Shown here piece by piece: positions 38,217 through 48,700 of a stretch of DNA of 64,000 nucleotides; position 1 is the first letter of the stretch, and every line of letters starts with the position of its first letter. Source of the stretch: Sphingomonas sp. YR710 (lineage in GTDB: Bacteria > Pseudomonadota > Alphaproteobacteria > Sphingomonadales > Sphingomonadaceae); NCBI RefSeq assembly GCF_900101455.1, contig NZ_FMZJ01000004.1, forward strand, positions 186,001 to 250,000, given 5' to 3'. The position numbers were made by a program, and so were the translations under genes. The notes beneath the pieces were generated by a model, which saw only the letters and a program-made list of their open reading frames with translations, made no database searches and had not been told where the DNA came from.

Positions 38217-38771
38217 TCACGTCAGGAAGTTTACCAAAGCGTCCGGATGGATCGAGAGTTCCGCAAAACCCGCAACCGTAAAGGTCAGGCCTAGCCCCGC
38301 CGCGATCCAGGCCCCGCCCAGCAGCCAGAAACTCTCGACGAGCGCCGAAATCGCGGCCACCGCCAGCGCGATCGACATGAAGCCTTCGCCCAGATCGAAC
38401 TGGTCGTCGCGGCGACCCTGCACATCATAATCGCTTTGCGCGGCCAGCGCCTGCGTCTTCAGATCGGTCGCTTCCTTTGCGTAACGCTTCGCCTCCCGAT
38501 CGGCATCCGCCGCCGCGGCTTGTGCCTCGGCATTCTTGTTCTGCGTGAGCAGGATCGCGGCGATCTTCTGATCATGCCCCTTGATCTTGGCGGCCTGATA
38601 TTCGTTCCACAAATCGACCTTGCTCGCCTGATCGGCCTGCATGGTCTGAACGATGTTGCCGTCCTTGATGTTGCTGATCGCCATCGCGACGCTGAGGACG
38701 ACGACGGTGGTTGCGACAAACCGGTTGAGAAGCCGGTTATTGCCCTCAGGGGCCTCGATTGCTTCGCTCAT
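38217..38771 (-). CDS. DUF4337 membrane protein
   Basis: A 184-aa membrane protein of the DUF4337 family. One helix near the N-terminus (FVATTVVVLSVAMAISNI) is followed by a long charged helical region with SKVDLWNEYQAAKIKGH, and two C-terminal helices (FMSIALAVAAISALVESFWL and ...AAGLGLTFTVAGF). The DLWNxYQAKxIK motif is characteristic. The function is unknown. It lies between deoA and a GNAT gene, all minus strand. Confidence 0.85.
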   Translation of the reverse strand: MSEAIEAPEGNNRLLNRFVATTVVVLSVAMAISNIKDGNIVQTMQADQASKVDLWNEYQAAKIKGHDQKIAAILLTQNKNAEAQAAAADADREAKRYAKEATDLKTQALAAQSDYDVQGRRDDQFDLGEGFMSIALAVAAISALVESFWLLGGAWIAAGLGLTFTVAGFAELSIHPDALVNFLT

Positions 38772-38804
38772 GCCCGCATCAATAGCCGCTTTCGCGGATT
38801 CGGA

Positions 38805-39287
38805 TCAAAGGCTCTTTTGCCAGAAGACGGCTTTTCCCTGCGCCGGATCGAGCACATAATCGCCAAAGCCCAGAGATCGATAGAGGCCCAAAGCCGGCTT
38901 ATTGCCGCTCAGAACCTCGAGCGTCATCTTGCAGCAGCCTTTCTCGCGCGCGACGACCTCGATCTCGGCGAACAATCGTCTGGCAATCCCCTGTCCGCGA
39001 AACTGCGGCGCAACGACCACATCATGGATGTTGACCAAGGGTTTGCAGGCAAATGTCGAGAATCCATCGAAACAATTAGCGAGGCCCGCGGGTTGTTCAT
39101 CCGCCATCGCCAGCACCGTGAAGGCCGTCGGGAAAACGGAGAGCGCGGCAATCAACCCATCCCGTGCGGCGTGCGGCAAGGGCTGCCCGCCGCCCATCGG
39201 ATCCCGTGCATAAGCATCGAGCAGCGCAACGATCGCAGCACCATGATCAGCATTCCGATAGTCTGCGCGAAAAAGCGAAATTCTCAT
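38805..39287 (-). CDS. GNAT-family N-acetyltransferase
   Basis: A 160-aa acetyltransferase. The acetyl-CoA loop is VVAPQFRGQGIARRLF (Q/R-x-x-G-x-G/A), followed by EVLSGNKPALGLYRSLGFGDY. A substrate cannot be inferred. ATG at 39287. It may be co-transcribed with the DUF4337 gene 33 bp downstream. Confidence 0.9.
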   Translation of the reverse strand: MRISLFRADYRNADHGAAIVALLDAYARDPMGGGQPLPHAARDGLIAALSVFPTAFTVLAMADEQPAGLANCFDGFSTFACKPLVNIHDVVVAPQFRGQGIARRLFAEIEVVAREKGCCKMTLEVLSGNKPALGLYRSLGFGDYVLDPAQGKAVFWQKSL

Positions 39288-39457
39288 CTATGGCCTGCAT
39301 CGCGAATGAAGCGACGATCGTACGATCGGCCCATGATCACCGCAACCGGCAACCGGCGCCGATACAGGCTGCGTTCACGATCGTTCCGACTTTATTGGCT
39401 CAATAGGGATCACAACCGTCATCGCCGTTGCCCATCGCCATGCAGCAAAGGACCGCT

Positions 39458-39637
39458 ATGGTCGAACATCAGGATGATCGCGAATTGGTCGATCTGGCTG
39501 GCGAAATGATCCGCCAGCACGGAGCCAGAGCACTCGACCATGTCATGATGTTGATCAAGGATGCCGTTCGCCGGGATGATGACGACGCAGTTCTACAGTT
39601 AGATCGCGTAATGCGATATATCGAGCGTGAACGATAG
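39458..39637 (+). CDS. Small acidic/basic helical protein, unknown
   Basis: A 59-aa protein, fully helical by composition: ELVDLAGEMIRQHGARALDH, then a charged stretch AVRRDDDDAVLQLDRVMRYI. ATG at 39458 has AAAGGA 5 bases upstream; an in-frame ATG lies at 39440. Similar short proteins are common in sphingomonads, but I cannot name a family with confidence. It lies 71 bp before the amidase. Confidence 0.6.
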   Translation: MVEHQDDRELVDLAGEMIRQHGARALDHVMMLIKDAVRRDDDDAVLQLDRVMRYIERER

Positions 39638-39708
39638 ATTTTCGGGCTTTGTGACTGGTCATGGCGAAAGCCAGAGGGCACTCTCGATCGTCGAGATCGG
39701 GAGGTACG

Positions 39709-41286
39709 ATGCGCGTCACACGCTGTTTATCTATCGCTATACTGATGATGGTATTCGCCTTCCCAGCCAGGGCGCGCTCGACCCGCTATCCGATAGCCGA
39801 ACGATCAATCGTTGCGTTGCAGGCTGATCTGGCAAGCCACCGGACGAACTCGCGCGAACTTGTGGAAGCCTATCTCGCCCGGATCGCCCAACTCGACAAG
39901 CATGGTCCGCGCATCAACGCCCTGATCGCGATCAATCCCCATGCGCTTGCCGATGCCGATGCGCGCGATGCCGAACGCCGATCTGGAGGCGCACACGGGC
40001 CTCTCTACGGCATACCGATCCTGCTCAAGGACAATATCGAAAGCCGCGATCCGATGCCGACCACCGCCGGATCGCTCGCGCTCGCAGCCAATATGACGCT
40101 GCGTGACGCCCCGCTGGTGGCCCGGTTGCGTGCGGCCGGCGCGATCATCCTGGGTAAGACGAACCTGTCCGAATGGGCAAATTTTCGGTCGACTCGCTCG
40201 ACGAGCGGCTGGAGCGCGGTCGGCGGATTCACCCGCAATCCCTATGCGCTTGATCGCAGCGCCTGTGGGTCGAGCGCAGGCAGCGGTGCGGCGACGGCGG
40301 CCAGTCTGGCTGCGGCGGCGATCGGCACCGAAACCGACGGATCGATCACCTGCCCTTCGGCGATGAACGGCCTCGTCGGTCTCAAACCAACCGTCGGCCT
40401 GGTTTCGCGAACACACGTCGTTCCGATCTCGCACAGCCAGGATACGCCTGGTCCGATGGCACGCAACGTGCGTGACGCAGCGATCCTGCTGTACGCCATT
40501 GCCGGCAGCGATCCTGCCGATCCGGCGACCATCGACGCCGATCGCCATCGCACCGATTATGTCACGGCGCTCGATCTGCAGGCCTTGTCGGGAAAGCGGA
40601 TCGGCGTGATGCGTTTCGCCGCCGGCTTCAACCCGGAAGTGGACGGGCTGTTCGCCGAAGCCCTTGAGCAGATGCGCGCCGCCGGCGCCACGATCGTGGA
40701 AATCTCCACCTTCGACAGCAGGCTCGCCAAGTCAGCCGAAGGCACGGTTCTGGCCCATGAGTTCAGGGCCGATCTCAACGTCTATCTCGCCACGACGCCA
40801 TCGGCGGTAAAGACGCGGACATTGGCCGAGTTGATAGCCTTCAACCGGGCGCATGCCGATAGTGAACTTCGCTGGTTCGGGCAGGACCAGTTCGAAAAAG
40901 CCGAAGCCACGGGCGGCACCGCTGATGATGCCTATACCGGCGCTCTCGCGACGGCGAAGGCCGCCGCCGGCCCGAACGGCATCGATCTGATGCTGGCGCA
41001 CGATCGGCTCGACGCGCTCGTCGCGCCCACCACGGGCCCTGCGTGGAAGATCGATCTGATCGATGGCGATCATTTTGGCGGCGGCGGCGCGGGTGGCCTC
41101 GCGGCCATCGCCGGCTATCCGCATCTCACTGTACCGATGGGCCTGGTGAAGGGGCTGCCCGTCGGCCTGTCCTTTATCGGCCCGGCCTGGTCGGAAGCGC
41201 GGCTGTTGGCGTTCGGTTTTGCTTATGAACAGCGTACGCATAAACGACGACCGCCGGCTTACCGCAAAGCCATTGGACCGGCATAA
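39709..41286 (+). CDS. Secreted amidase, amidase-signature family
   Basis: A 525-aa amidase with a signal peptide (MRVTRCLSIAILMMVFAFPA then RARS). The Ser-cisSer-Lys triad is visible: Lys in PILLKDNIES, the Ser pair in CGSSAGSGAATAASLAAAAI, followed by ETDGSITCPS with the nucleophile Ser. ATG at 39709 has GGGAGG 4 bases upstream and starts exactly at the signal peptide. Export separates it from GatA and points to a periplasmic amide or peptide substrate. Confidence 0.9.
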   Translation: MRVTRCLSIAILMMVFAFPARARSTRYPIAERSIVALQADLASHRTNSRELVEAYLARIAQLDKHGPRINALIAINPHALADADARDAERRSGGAHGPLYGIPILLKDNIESRDPMPTTAGSLALAANMTLRDAPLVARLRAAGAIILGKTNLSEWANFRSTRSTSGWSAVGGFTRNPYALDRSACGSSAGSGAATAASLAAAAIGTETDGSITCPSAMNGLVGLKPTVGLVSRTHVVPISHSQDTPGPMARNVRDAAILLYAIAGSDPADPATIDADRHRTDYVTALDLQALSGKRIGVMRFAAGFNPEVDGLFAEALEQMRAAGATIVEISTFDSRLAKSAEGTVLAHEFRADLNVYLATTPSAVKTRTLAELIAFNRAHADSELRWFGQDQFEKAEATGGTADDAYTGALATAKAAAGPNGIDLMLAHDRLDALVAPTTGPAWKIDLIDGDHFGGGGAGGLAAIAGYPHLTVPMGLVKGLPVGLSFIGPAWSEARLLAFGFAYEQRTHKRRPPAYRKAIGPA

Positions 41287-41326
41287 TGCACCCACACACG
41301 CGATCGATCGGCAACTGGAGATCAAC

Positions 41327-41875
41327 ATGGCCCATATCATCGGTATTTCCGGCAGCTTGCGTCGCCATTCCTACAATAGCGGCCTGCTCCGGACGGCGGC
41401 AATGGCGATGCCCTCTGGCTCCAGCCTCACGATCGCATCGATCGCCGACATTCCGCTCTACAATGGCGATATCGAGGAACGGGATGGCATTCCGCCCGCC
41501 GTTTCGGCGCTAAAGGATGCGATGGCCGCCGCCGATGGTATTCTGCTCGCGACGCCCGAATATAATAATGGCATACCCGGCGTGTTCAAAAACGCGATCG
41601 ACTGGGCATCGCGCCCGCCGGCAGATGCTGCCCGCGTGTTCGGCGCGAAGCCGTTCGCGATCATCGGGGCCTCGCCGGGCGGCTTCGGCACGATCCTGGC
41701 GCAGAATGACTGGTTGCCCGTGCTCAGGACGCTGGGCGCGCGCCTATGGACCGGCGGGCGGCTAATGGTGCCCGGGGCAGGCAAGGCGTTTGACGGCGAG
41801 GGTAACCTGACCGACTCCGCCATTGCCGATCGCCTCCGACGGTTTCTGGCCGATTTCATCGCCACGATCGCTTGA
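41327..41875 (+). CDS. NADPH-dependent FMN reductase
   Basis: A 182-aa flavodoxin-like reductase. The FMN phosphate loop is GISGSLRRHSYNSGLL, and the flavin-contact motif is TPEYNNGIPGVFKNAIDW; SPGGFGTILAQ follows. It is related to ChrR/SsuE-type quinone or flavin reductases. ATG at 41327 has GGAG 6 bases upstream. As a potential FMNH2 source it could serve RutA or the luciferase-like enzyme at 43617, but no direct link is shown. Confidence 0.9.
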   Translation: MAHIIGISGSLRRHSYNSGLLRTAAMAMPSGSSLTIASIADIPLYNGDIEERDGIPPAVSALKDAMAAADGILLATPEYNNGIPGVFKNAIDWASRPPADAARVFGAKPFAIIGASPGGFGTILAQNDWLPVLRTLGARLWTGGRLMVPGAGKAFDGEGNLTDSAIADRLRRFLADFIATIA

Positions 41876-41980
41876 ACCAAGAATGCCTCCGTCGATGATG
41901 GGGAAAAGCCTGCCCCGTGACGTCTTGATCACATTGACCGCGATCAGCGGACGGCGACCATCGGCAGGGGCAAGAATCGA

Positions 41981-42235
41981 ATGGACCGAATTTCGACGAT
42001 TGAACGCGCCTATCAGCTCGCGCGCCAAGGCCCTTGCACCAGCCTCACCGAAATCCGCAAACAGCTCAAACGCGAAAATCTCGACGCCGTCGATCAACAT
42101 TTGAGCGGCCGCGGCCTGTCGCGCGAATTGATCGCCCTGTGCCGCGCACGGCGAAACTTGCTCGCGAAAACCGGAGATTCGTTAGCAGTCATATCTGCGG
42201 AGAAGGTTGGCGGCACTGACGCTCAGGACTCATAA
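41981..42235 (+). CDS. Small helical protein of unknown function
   Basis: An 84-aa protein that begins RISTIERAYQLARQGPCTSL, then EIRKQLKRENLDAVDQHLSG and RELIALCRARR. This type of short protein recurs in sphingomonad genomes, with the pattern 'TIERAYQLA ... EIR ... L ... HLSG'. No motif suggests an activity; the repeated short helices could bind nucleic acid. AGGGG lies upstream at a long spacing. Confidence 0.65.
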   Translation: MDRISTIERAYQLARQGPCTSLTEIRKQLKRENLDAVDQHLSGRGLSRELIALCRARRNLLAKTGDSLAVISAEKVGGTDAQDS

Positions 42236-42368
42236 GTCACGAGCCGAGCGATGATTGTGCGCTGCCACTATTATCGATGGCCGGTTCAGGCAGGAGCGGC
42301 GGTCCGCCTACCGATCAGGGGAATGACTTGCGCTGGTAGCAGGGGGCAGCCCGCCGGCCTCGCCGCCG

Positions 42369-42716
42369 TCACAGTTCCATGCTGAAGATGTCGAGTTGTA
42401 GGATACCCTCCTCCCCCAATTCGAACAGGTCGGCAGCCCGCGTTCGCCCCTTGTCATTGGGGACATCGACGATCGCCACATAGCGGCCCGCCTTTTCCAG
42501 GATGTCTTCGACACGCGGCTGCGGGTTCAGATTGTCGATGGCGGCTTGATAGAAGCCCCTGATCGCGACGCGCCCCTGCACTTCGCCGCCGGTAAAGCGG
42601 ATCGTGCCGTCCGCCGAGTAGAGGTTGGCGACGCCGGCGGCATCGCCCCTGCACACGCGGGCAAAAACCTCGCGGACGCGATCGGCGCCCTGCAAATGTG
42701 GATCCAGGGCGGCCAT
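42369..42716 (-). CDS. NTF2-like (SnoaL/ketosteroid isomerase fold) protein
   Basis: A 115-aa NTF2-fold protein: FARVCRGDAAGVANLYSADG, GEVQGRVAIRGFYQAAIDNL, and a final strand LFELGEEGILQLDIFSM. ATG at 42716 overlaps the SDR stop (ATGA), so the two act in one transcript. It could be an isomerase or dehydratase acting on the SDR product. No catalytic dyad could be assigned. The same frame reads on through the SDR gene, but the two are separate proteins. Confidence 0.82.
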   Translation of the reverse strand: MAALDPHLQGADRVREVFARVCRGDAAGVANLYSADGTIRFTGGEVQGRVAIRGFYQAAIDNLNPQPRVEDILEKAGRYVAIVDVPNDKGRTRAADLFELGEEGILQLDIFSMEL

Positions 42717-43480
42717 CAGACGACAAGCCCCGCGCTGGTATGGAGAACCTGACCCGTCATCTGGCGACTGTCGGGCAGGCAGAGGAAGCGGATGACCGCG
42801 GCAACATCCTCGGCCTCGGAGACTTTCTGCGTCAGATTGGCGAGCGGCCCGCTCTTGACCATCTCCTCCAGATACTGGTCGACATCGGCGAGCATGGACG
42901 TGCGGGTCGGTCCCGGTGCGACTGAATTGACGTTGACGCCGTGCGGGCCGAGATCCGCCGCAGCCGTGCGGGTGAGTGCGTTGAGGCCCGCCTTGGATGC
43001 CGCGTAGATGGGCGGCGAGGTGGTCGCCCGGAAGGCGGCGCTGGAACTGACGTTGACGATGCGGCCTCCGCCCCCGCGCGCAACCATGTGCCGGCCGACC
43101 TCGCGGACAAGGATCAACGGCGCGCGCAAATTGATGGCCAGGATCGTATCCAGTTGCGCATCGGTGAAATCGGTGGTGCTTTGCGGTTGGGTGGCACTGG
43201 TCCCGGTGATCCCCGCGCTGTTGACGAGGATGTCGATGCGGCCGAACGCCTCCAGCACCGAACTGACGAGCCCCGGCAGACTCCCGCCGTTGCCAAGATC
43301 GGCTTCGAACGTCCTGGCGTCTGGTCCAATGTCGATCGCCACGGCCGCGAGCCCCGCCGCATCCCGGTCGACAAGGGCGATACGTGCGCCGGCCGCAGCC
43401 AGCATGAGCGCGGTGGCCCGGCCTATTCCCGATGCGCTTCCCGTCACGAGCGCGACCTGACCTGACAAAGCGGTGTCCAT
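42716..43480 (-). CDS. Short-chain dehydrogenase/reductase
   Basis: A 254-aa classical SDR. The cofactor motif is VTGSASGIGRATAL, followed by ILVNSAGITG and the catalytic Ser in VNVSSSAAF with Y-x-x-x-K as IYAASKAG. VDRDAAG after the second strand (Asp) suggests NAD preference. ATG at 43480 has AGAGGA 6 bases upstream. It pairs with the NTF2-like gene. Together with the luciferase-like gene upstream it suggests degradation of a cyclic or terpenoid compound (inference). Confidence 0.9.
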   Translation of the reverse strand: MDTALSGQVALVTGSASGIGRATALMLAAAGARIALVDRDAAGLAAVAIDIGPDARTFEADLGNGGSLPGLVSSVLEAFGRIDILVNSAGITGTSATQPQSTTDFTDAQLDTILAINLRAPLILVREVGRHMVARGGGGRIVNVSSSAAFRATTSPPIYAASKAGLNALTRTAAADLGPHGVNVNSVAPGPTRTSMLADVDQYLEEMVKSGPLANLTQKVSEAEDVAAVIRFLCLPDSRQMTGQVLHTSAGLVV

Positions 43481-43616
43481 TCGACGTCCTCTCATTTTGG
43501 GCAACCGGCCGGCTTTTTCCGACCGTCATCATTCTAGCGAGTGCTAACAGCGTGAAACCGTCACGCAAGCCGACGCCGGATTGAAGCCCCTTGGCGGGGC
43601 TATATCATCCGGCGGG

Positions 43617-44498
43617 TCAAAGCATTTGGGGTCGGACGCCTCGCAGCCGTTCTACCGCGGGGCCGAACAACTCCTCCAGCCGCGCGACGGGATCGCCACC
43701 CAGGCCCGAGGCCACAACCGTCGACACCCCCACCGCTGCATAGGCCTCCGCCCCGCGCACCATGTCGTCCACTGTCCAGTCCGACGCGACGTTGAGGATG
43801 GCGGTGATCTCGATCTCACGGATATCGCGCCCCACTGCATCGCAATGTCCGCGCAACACGTCCAGCTTGTGCGCTACGCCCTCGGGCGGGACGTAGAAAT
43901 TGCACGCATCCCCATATTGCGCGACAAGTCGCAGCGTCTTCTTTTCCCCGCCGCCACCGATCAGGATCGACGGGCGCGGCGAAGAGACCGGCGGCGGGGA
44001 ACAGAGCGTTTCGGCGAGCTGGTAATATGTGCCCGCGAACGGACCATTGTCGTCGCTCCACATCTGCAGGCAGATGCGGATAGTCTCCTCCAGTCGCCCG
44101 AACCGTTCAGCGATCGGCGGAAACGGCACGCCCAGCCCCACATGCTCACGCTCGTACCACGCAGCCCCGATGCCGAGTTCGGCCCGCCCGCCCGACAGCA
44201 CATCGAGGGTCGTGACGATCTTCGCGAGGAGACCTGGGTGACGATAAGTGGCGCCTGTCACCAACGCGCGCAGGCGTAGACTCTGCGTGACACCGGCTAC
44301 GAAGCCGAGCGCGGTATAGACTTCGAGCATCGGCTCCTCGGCCGGCCCCACATTCTCCATCTGGAAATAATGATCCATGAAGGACAATGTCCTGACGCCG
44401 GCATTCTCCGCCGCGCGGGCAAGGCGCGCGACGCCGGGGCCGATCGCGGACGGCGCGCCCGCCCATTTGAAACGGGAGACATGGAGGTCGAGGTACAT
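43617..44498 (-). CDS. Luciferase-like (LLM class) oxidoreductase
   Basis: A 293-aa TIM-barrel protein of the LLM family, of the group annotated as F420-dependent: FMDHYFQMENVGPAEEPMLE, LVTGATYRHPGLLAKIVTTL, AELGIGAAWYEREHVGLG and PSILIGGGGEKKTLRLVAQY. FMN may be the real cofactor; no F420 biosynthesis gene is seen here. ATG at 44498 has GAGAGGA upstream. It is 136 bp before the SDR gene on the same strand. Confidence 0.85.
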   Translation of the reverse strand: MYLDLHVSRFKWAGAPSAIGPGVARLARAAENAGVRTLSFMDHYFQMENVGPAEEPMLEVYTALGFVAGVTQSLRLRALVTGATYRHPGLLAKIVTTLDVLSGGRAELGIGAAWYEREHVGLGVPFPPIAERFGRLEETIRICLQMWSDDNGPFAGTYYQLAETLCSPPPVSSPRPSILIGGGGEKKTLRLVAQYGDACNFYVPPEGVAHKLDVLRGHCDAVGRDIREIEITAILNVASDWTVDDMVRGAEAYAAVGVSTVVASGLGGDPVARLEELFGPAVERLRGVRPQML

Positions 44499-44708
44499 GG
44501 GGCCGGTCCTCTCTCGTGGCGCTGATTAGGGCACGTACAGTCTAACAGCAGCCGCGACGTCGGGAAGGGAAATGGCGAAGTGCATCCCTCAACGTCTGCG
44601 GTTCAGCGGCACAGCCCCTCATGTTGCCGGGAGCCCGATTTCAGAGCGGCGCTTTTTTCCCAGGCAATAGCGAAGCCCGCAGCGAAATGACTTAAGCGGC
44701 CGAAAGGC

Positions 44709-45707
44709 TCATCCCTCAATCCGCATGAACCGAGCTGCGTTGTCATGAAGAATGAGGCGCTTCTGCCGCGCCGTCAGAAAGGGCGCAGTCTGTATTCGGC
44801 GGATCGCTATCGGAATGGCATCGGGCCATATCATATTGTCCGACCCGAACATGATTCGCTGCTCGAACCCCGCATCGACGAGCCGCCTCAGATAAGCATA
44901 GAAATCCCGTTCGGGGTACGCGTAGTCGAGAATGCCAACATCCACATAAAGCTGCGGGTGTGCATAGAGCATGGCAATCATCGCATCGGACATCGGCCAA
45001 CCGGCATGCATTGCGTACATCCGAAGATGCGGGTGTCGGATCAGGACCGCTTCGAGGCGCATCGGATCGCCGGCCGACGCACGATATTCCGGCGTTGCAA
45101 AATAGGCCGTGCCTGGCGGGCCTGGGCCAAGGTGGATGCCGACGGGAATATCGAGTTCTTCGGCCAGGGCAAAATAAGGGTCCAGCCTGAGATCGTCAGG
45201 TGCAATACCGCTATATTGAGCGGTGATTTCGCTGATGGCCCATAGCTTGCCCTCCGAGAAGAGCTTCCGGAGACCTTCGACCGATGGAAAGTCCAACGAC
45301 TGGCCGAAGCCGATGGCGGGCAAAATATGCCCTTCACTCTGGCTTCTGAAATCCTCGACGGTCGCCGCATCGCCACCGGCCAGCGCGAGAATGTTGTATC
45401 GCTTGAGCATTGCGATTCCCCGATCGCGCAACACGGCCGATTCTGTTGGCGCCGTCAGAATAGTTCGACACGTTGGGTGCAACGTGAACCATTCCAAATA
45501 TTCCTCAATCGGCCTCCCTGGGTCTCGCGGTGCCCATTCTTGATAGGGAGCGCATACTTTGCCACCCGGCGGGCCTTCCGCATCCGGGCGTTCGGCATGA
45601 AAATGCATGTCTATTATGGCGAAGCGCGGTTGCGCTTGCACGCAAGAGGTGCCGAAGACGATCAACGCCCCCAAAGCGATCGACAAAACAAATCGGGACA
45701 CAGACAT
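44709..45707 (-). CDS. Exported amidohydrolase-fold protein
   Basis: A 332-aa metal-dependent hydrolase (amidohydrolase_2 type) with a signal sequence (SRFVLSIALGALIVFGTSC then VQAQ). That sequence ends in a possible lipobox GTSC. Metal ligands: H-x-H in AIIDMHFHAE, HLGPGP, MYAMHAGWPM, and the Asp in IMFGSDNMIWP. ATG at 45707 is used. It lies 10 bp behind the GGDEF-EAL gene on the same strand. The substrate is unknown. Confidence 0.82.
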   Translation of the reverse strand: MSVSRFVLSIALGALIVFGTSCVQAQPRFAIIDMHFHAERPDAEGPPGGKVCAPYQEWAPRDPGRPIEEYLEWFTLHPTCRTILTAPTESAVLRDRGIAMLKRYNILALAGGDAATVEDFRSQSEGHILPAIGFGQSLDFPSVEGLRKLFSEGKLWAISEITAQYSGIAPDDLRLDPYFALAEELDIPVGIHLGPGPPGTAYFATPEYRASAGDPMRLEAVLIRHPHLRMYAMHAGWPMSDAMIAMLYAHPQLYVDVGILDYAYPERDFYAYLRRLVDAGFEQRIMFGSDNMIWPDAIPIAIRRIQTAPFLTARQKRLILHDNAARFMRIEG

Positions 45708-45717
45708 TTCCAAACGT

Positions 45718-48700
45718 TCAAGCGTCCTCTGGACCATGCACAATCCCCACACCCCCATCTGTCATGAGAAGAGCGGAAACCCCCGCCCCCTCCATCGGCC
45801 GTGCGAACAGATAACCCTGTAGCGCGTCACATGGGATCGCCCGCAACAGTTTCGCCTGTGCCTCTGTTTCCACTCCTTCGGCTACCACGTGAAGGTTCAG
45901 GCTGCGGCCGAGATGAACGATCGCTTCGACGATCTTGCGGTCTTCAAGGCTCTCGACGATCCCGTCGATGAACGACTTGTCGATCTTCAGCGTATCAACC
46001 GGCAAGGTCCGCAAATAGCTGAGGCTGGAGAAACCCGTCCCGAAATCGTCGATCGCGATCTTGATTCCGAGCGACCGCAGCTCATCGAGCACGGCTCGCG
46101 CAACGCGCGGCTGTTTGAGCAAGGTGGACTCGGTGATTTCGAGTTCGAGCTGGTCGCCGCGCAATCGATTTTCCTTGAGCGTGCGGATAACGCTGGCGAC
46201 GAATCCCGAAGAACCAAATTGGACCGCCGAAATATTGACGGCGATCCGCTCGATCGGAACATCGGCGTCGATCCATTGCCGCATCTGCCGGCACGCCTCG
46301 CCCAACACCCAAGTGTTGAGCGGGATGATCAGCCCGCTTTCCTCAGCCAATGGTATGAACAGGCCGGGCGATTGCGGATCGGCGCCGTCGCGGTTCCAGC
46401 GCGCCAGCGCTTCCACGCTGCGCGCGACGCCGGTCGCGCTATCGAAGACTGGCTGGTAGTGCACGTGAAAATGGCCCTGTGCCAGCCCGCGGCGCATATC
46501 GGCCTCGATACTGAGGCGCTTCAGCGTCGCCTCGTCGCCGCTCACCGAGAAGAAGCGGTAGAGATTCTTGCCGTCACGTTTGGCACGGTACAACGCGGCA
46601 TCGGCATGCTTCATCAGCGTCTCGACATCTTCGCCATGATCGGGAAACAGCGCCAGCCCGAGCGAACCTGTAATGTTCAACTCGATATCGCCGAGCAGCA
46701 CCGGCCGCGCGATTTCGGCGAGGATATTTTCCGCCACCCGGATCATGCCGCCGAGCGTCTCAAGCTTGTCGACCAGGATGACGAATTCATCACCGCCCAC
46801 CCGGCAGGCGGTGTCGGTCGCGCTGAGCGCCGCGCTCAGCCGCTGCGCGATGATCCGCAGCAGATCGTCACCCGCCGCATGGCCCAGCGAATCGTTGACG
46901 AACTTGAAGTTGTCGAGATCGAGGAAAGCGAGCCCGAACATGCCGTCGTCACGATTGGCCACCTGGCAGGCATGATGAACGCGGTCGTACAGCAGGATGC
47001 GGTTTGGCAAGTTGGTGAGCGCATCATGTTGCACCAGATGCGACATGCGCTGCATCAGCGCGCGCGTTTCACCGACATTCTGGAACACCATCACCGCCCC
47101 GGCAATCTCGCCCTCATGCCCCCTGATTGGCGACGTCACATCCTGGATCGGATGATCGACGCCCTGACGATCACGCAGTACCGCATCGTGCGGCAGCGCG
47201 AGTTTACGTCCTTCCGCAAGGCACAGCTGCACCGGGCTGACAAGCTGCTGATCCGAGGCCTGATCATGGAGCTGCACCACATCGTCGAACAAGCGGCCCT
47301 TAGCCTCGGCATGCGACCACCCCAGCATATCTTCCGCGATCGGGTTGAGATATTGGATCCGGCCCGCCGCGTCGGTGGAAACCACGCCGTCGCCGATCGA
47401 GTGGAGCGTGATTTCGAGAAACTCCTGCTCGGCCGCCAGCGAACGGGCCAGATGTTTCCGCTCGGTGACATCTGTGGTCGCGACCAGAATCGATTGCGGC
47501 GCCCCCGCTGCATCATGTTCAACCACCGCCGACATATAGACGTCCAATATGTCGCCAGCACGCGTCACCATCTGCAATTCGATATTGCTGCAGCATGATT
47601 CCCGTTCAATCGCCGCCAGAATGATGTCGTCGACCAGCTTAGCCGAACCCCGCGCCATGAATTGATCGATCGGATGGCCGACAACTTCGGCCTCCTTATA
47701 GCCCATCTTGTCCAGCCAGAACTGACTGACATCAGCGATCGTCAGATCGAGCCCGTGCGAATGCATCATCGATGGGCTCGACCGATAGAGCCTGCGGAAG
47801 CGCGTCTGCGCCTCGCTCAAGCGCCGGTTCGTCGCCCGAATCTCCTCGATCGCCGTCGCCAGAATCATAGGTGGGACCAGCGTAGCCAGAATCGGCAGCG
47901 AATATAGCATATCGCCCCCCGGCAGAGCCGGTGGCGGGACCAGAATGATCCGCAGCGCAAAAAGAAGTCCTAGTACCACCGACATCAACAGAACCGCAAA
48001 GGATGTGGCGGTAATGCCTGAGCGAACAGCGACAAAGATGAGCGGCAGCGCGATATAGGCAAAGGGAAACGGCAGGATGAACGGCACGACAAGTGCCACC
48101 ACCACACATGAAACGATGCCGATAACGGCGCATGGCTTGGTCAGGCTTCTGACGACATCCCGCAACCCGCGCTTGAGCAGGACGAGCCCGAACGGGACGA
48201 TCGATATGGCGCCAAGCAGATCGCCCTCGAACCAGGTTAGCCAGTATCGCGCCAGAGGCAAAGGCTGATCGATGGCAACGATGACCGCTCCTACCCCGGC
48301 ACCCAGCAACGTCGGCACCAGTGCACCCCAGAGCAAGGTGCGAATGAAACACAAGGTACTCGAGAGGGCCGCGAGCCGAAGCCCCTTGCGCTCTACGAAC
48401 CAGGCCGCCGTCAGGATCTCGAGAATATTTCCGGGCAGGAAACGAAATGACAACGACCACGTTCCGCCGGAGACAATACCGGATGCGATGTTAGAAAATG
48501 CGACAATAGCCAACATAATCGGCCACAAATTTTTCCTCACATACAGTAAAGCTATAATAGCGACTGCATTGGAATACCACAAAGTCGCAGCACTTCCCGG
48601 CCTCCACCCGAAATACAACCCAGCAGAAGACAAGAAAAAATATATTATACCAACAATTATAGAAAATATAAGAAAATTAATTATTCTAAAATTGTTGGAA

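Noticed and set aside
42369-43568. An apparent 399-residue fusion ending in the NTF2-like protein
   Set aside because: The N-terminal two-thirds is an off-frame reading of the SDR gene. The NTF2-like protein has its own ATG at the ATGA overlap, so there is no fusion.
43617-44498. Naming the LLM enzyme as F420-dependent
   Set aside because: The family pattern suggests the F420 group, but no F420 biosynthesis gene is seen and the cofactor cannot be read from sequence alone.
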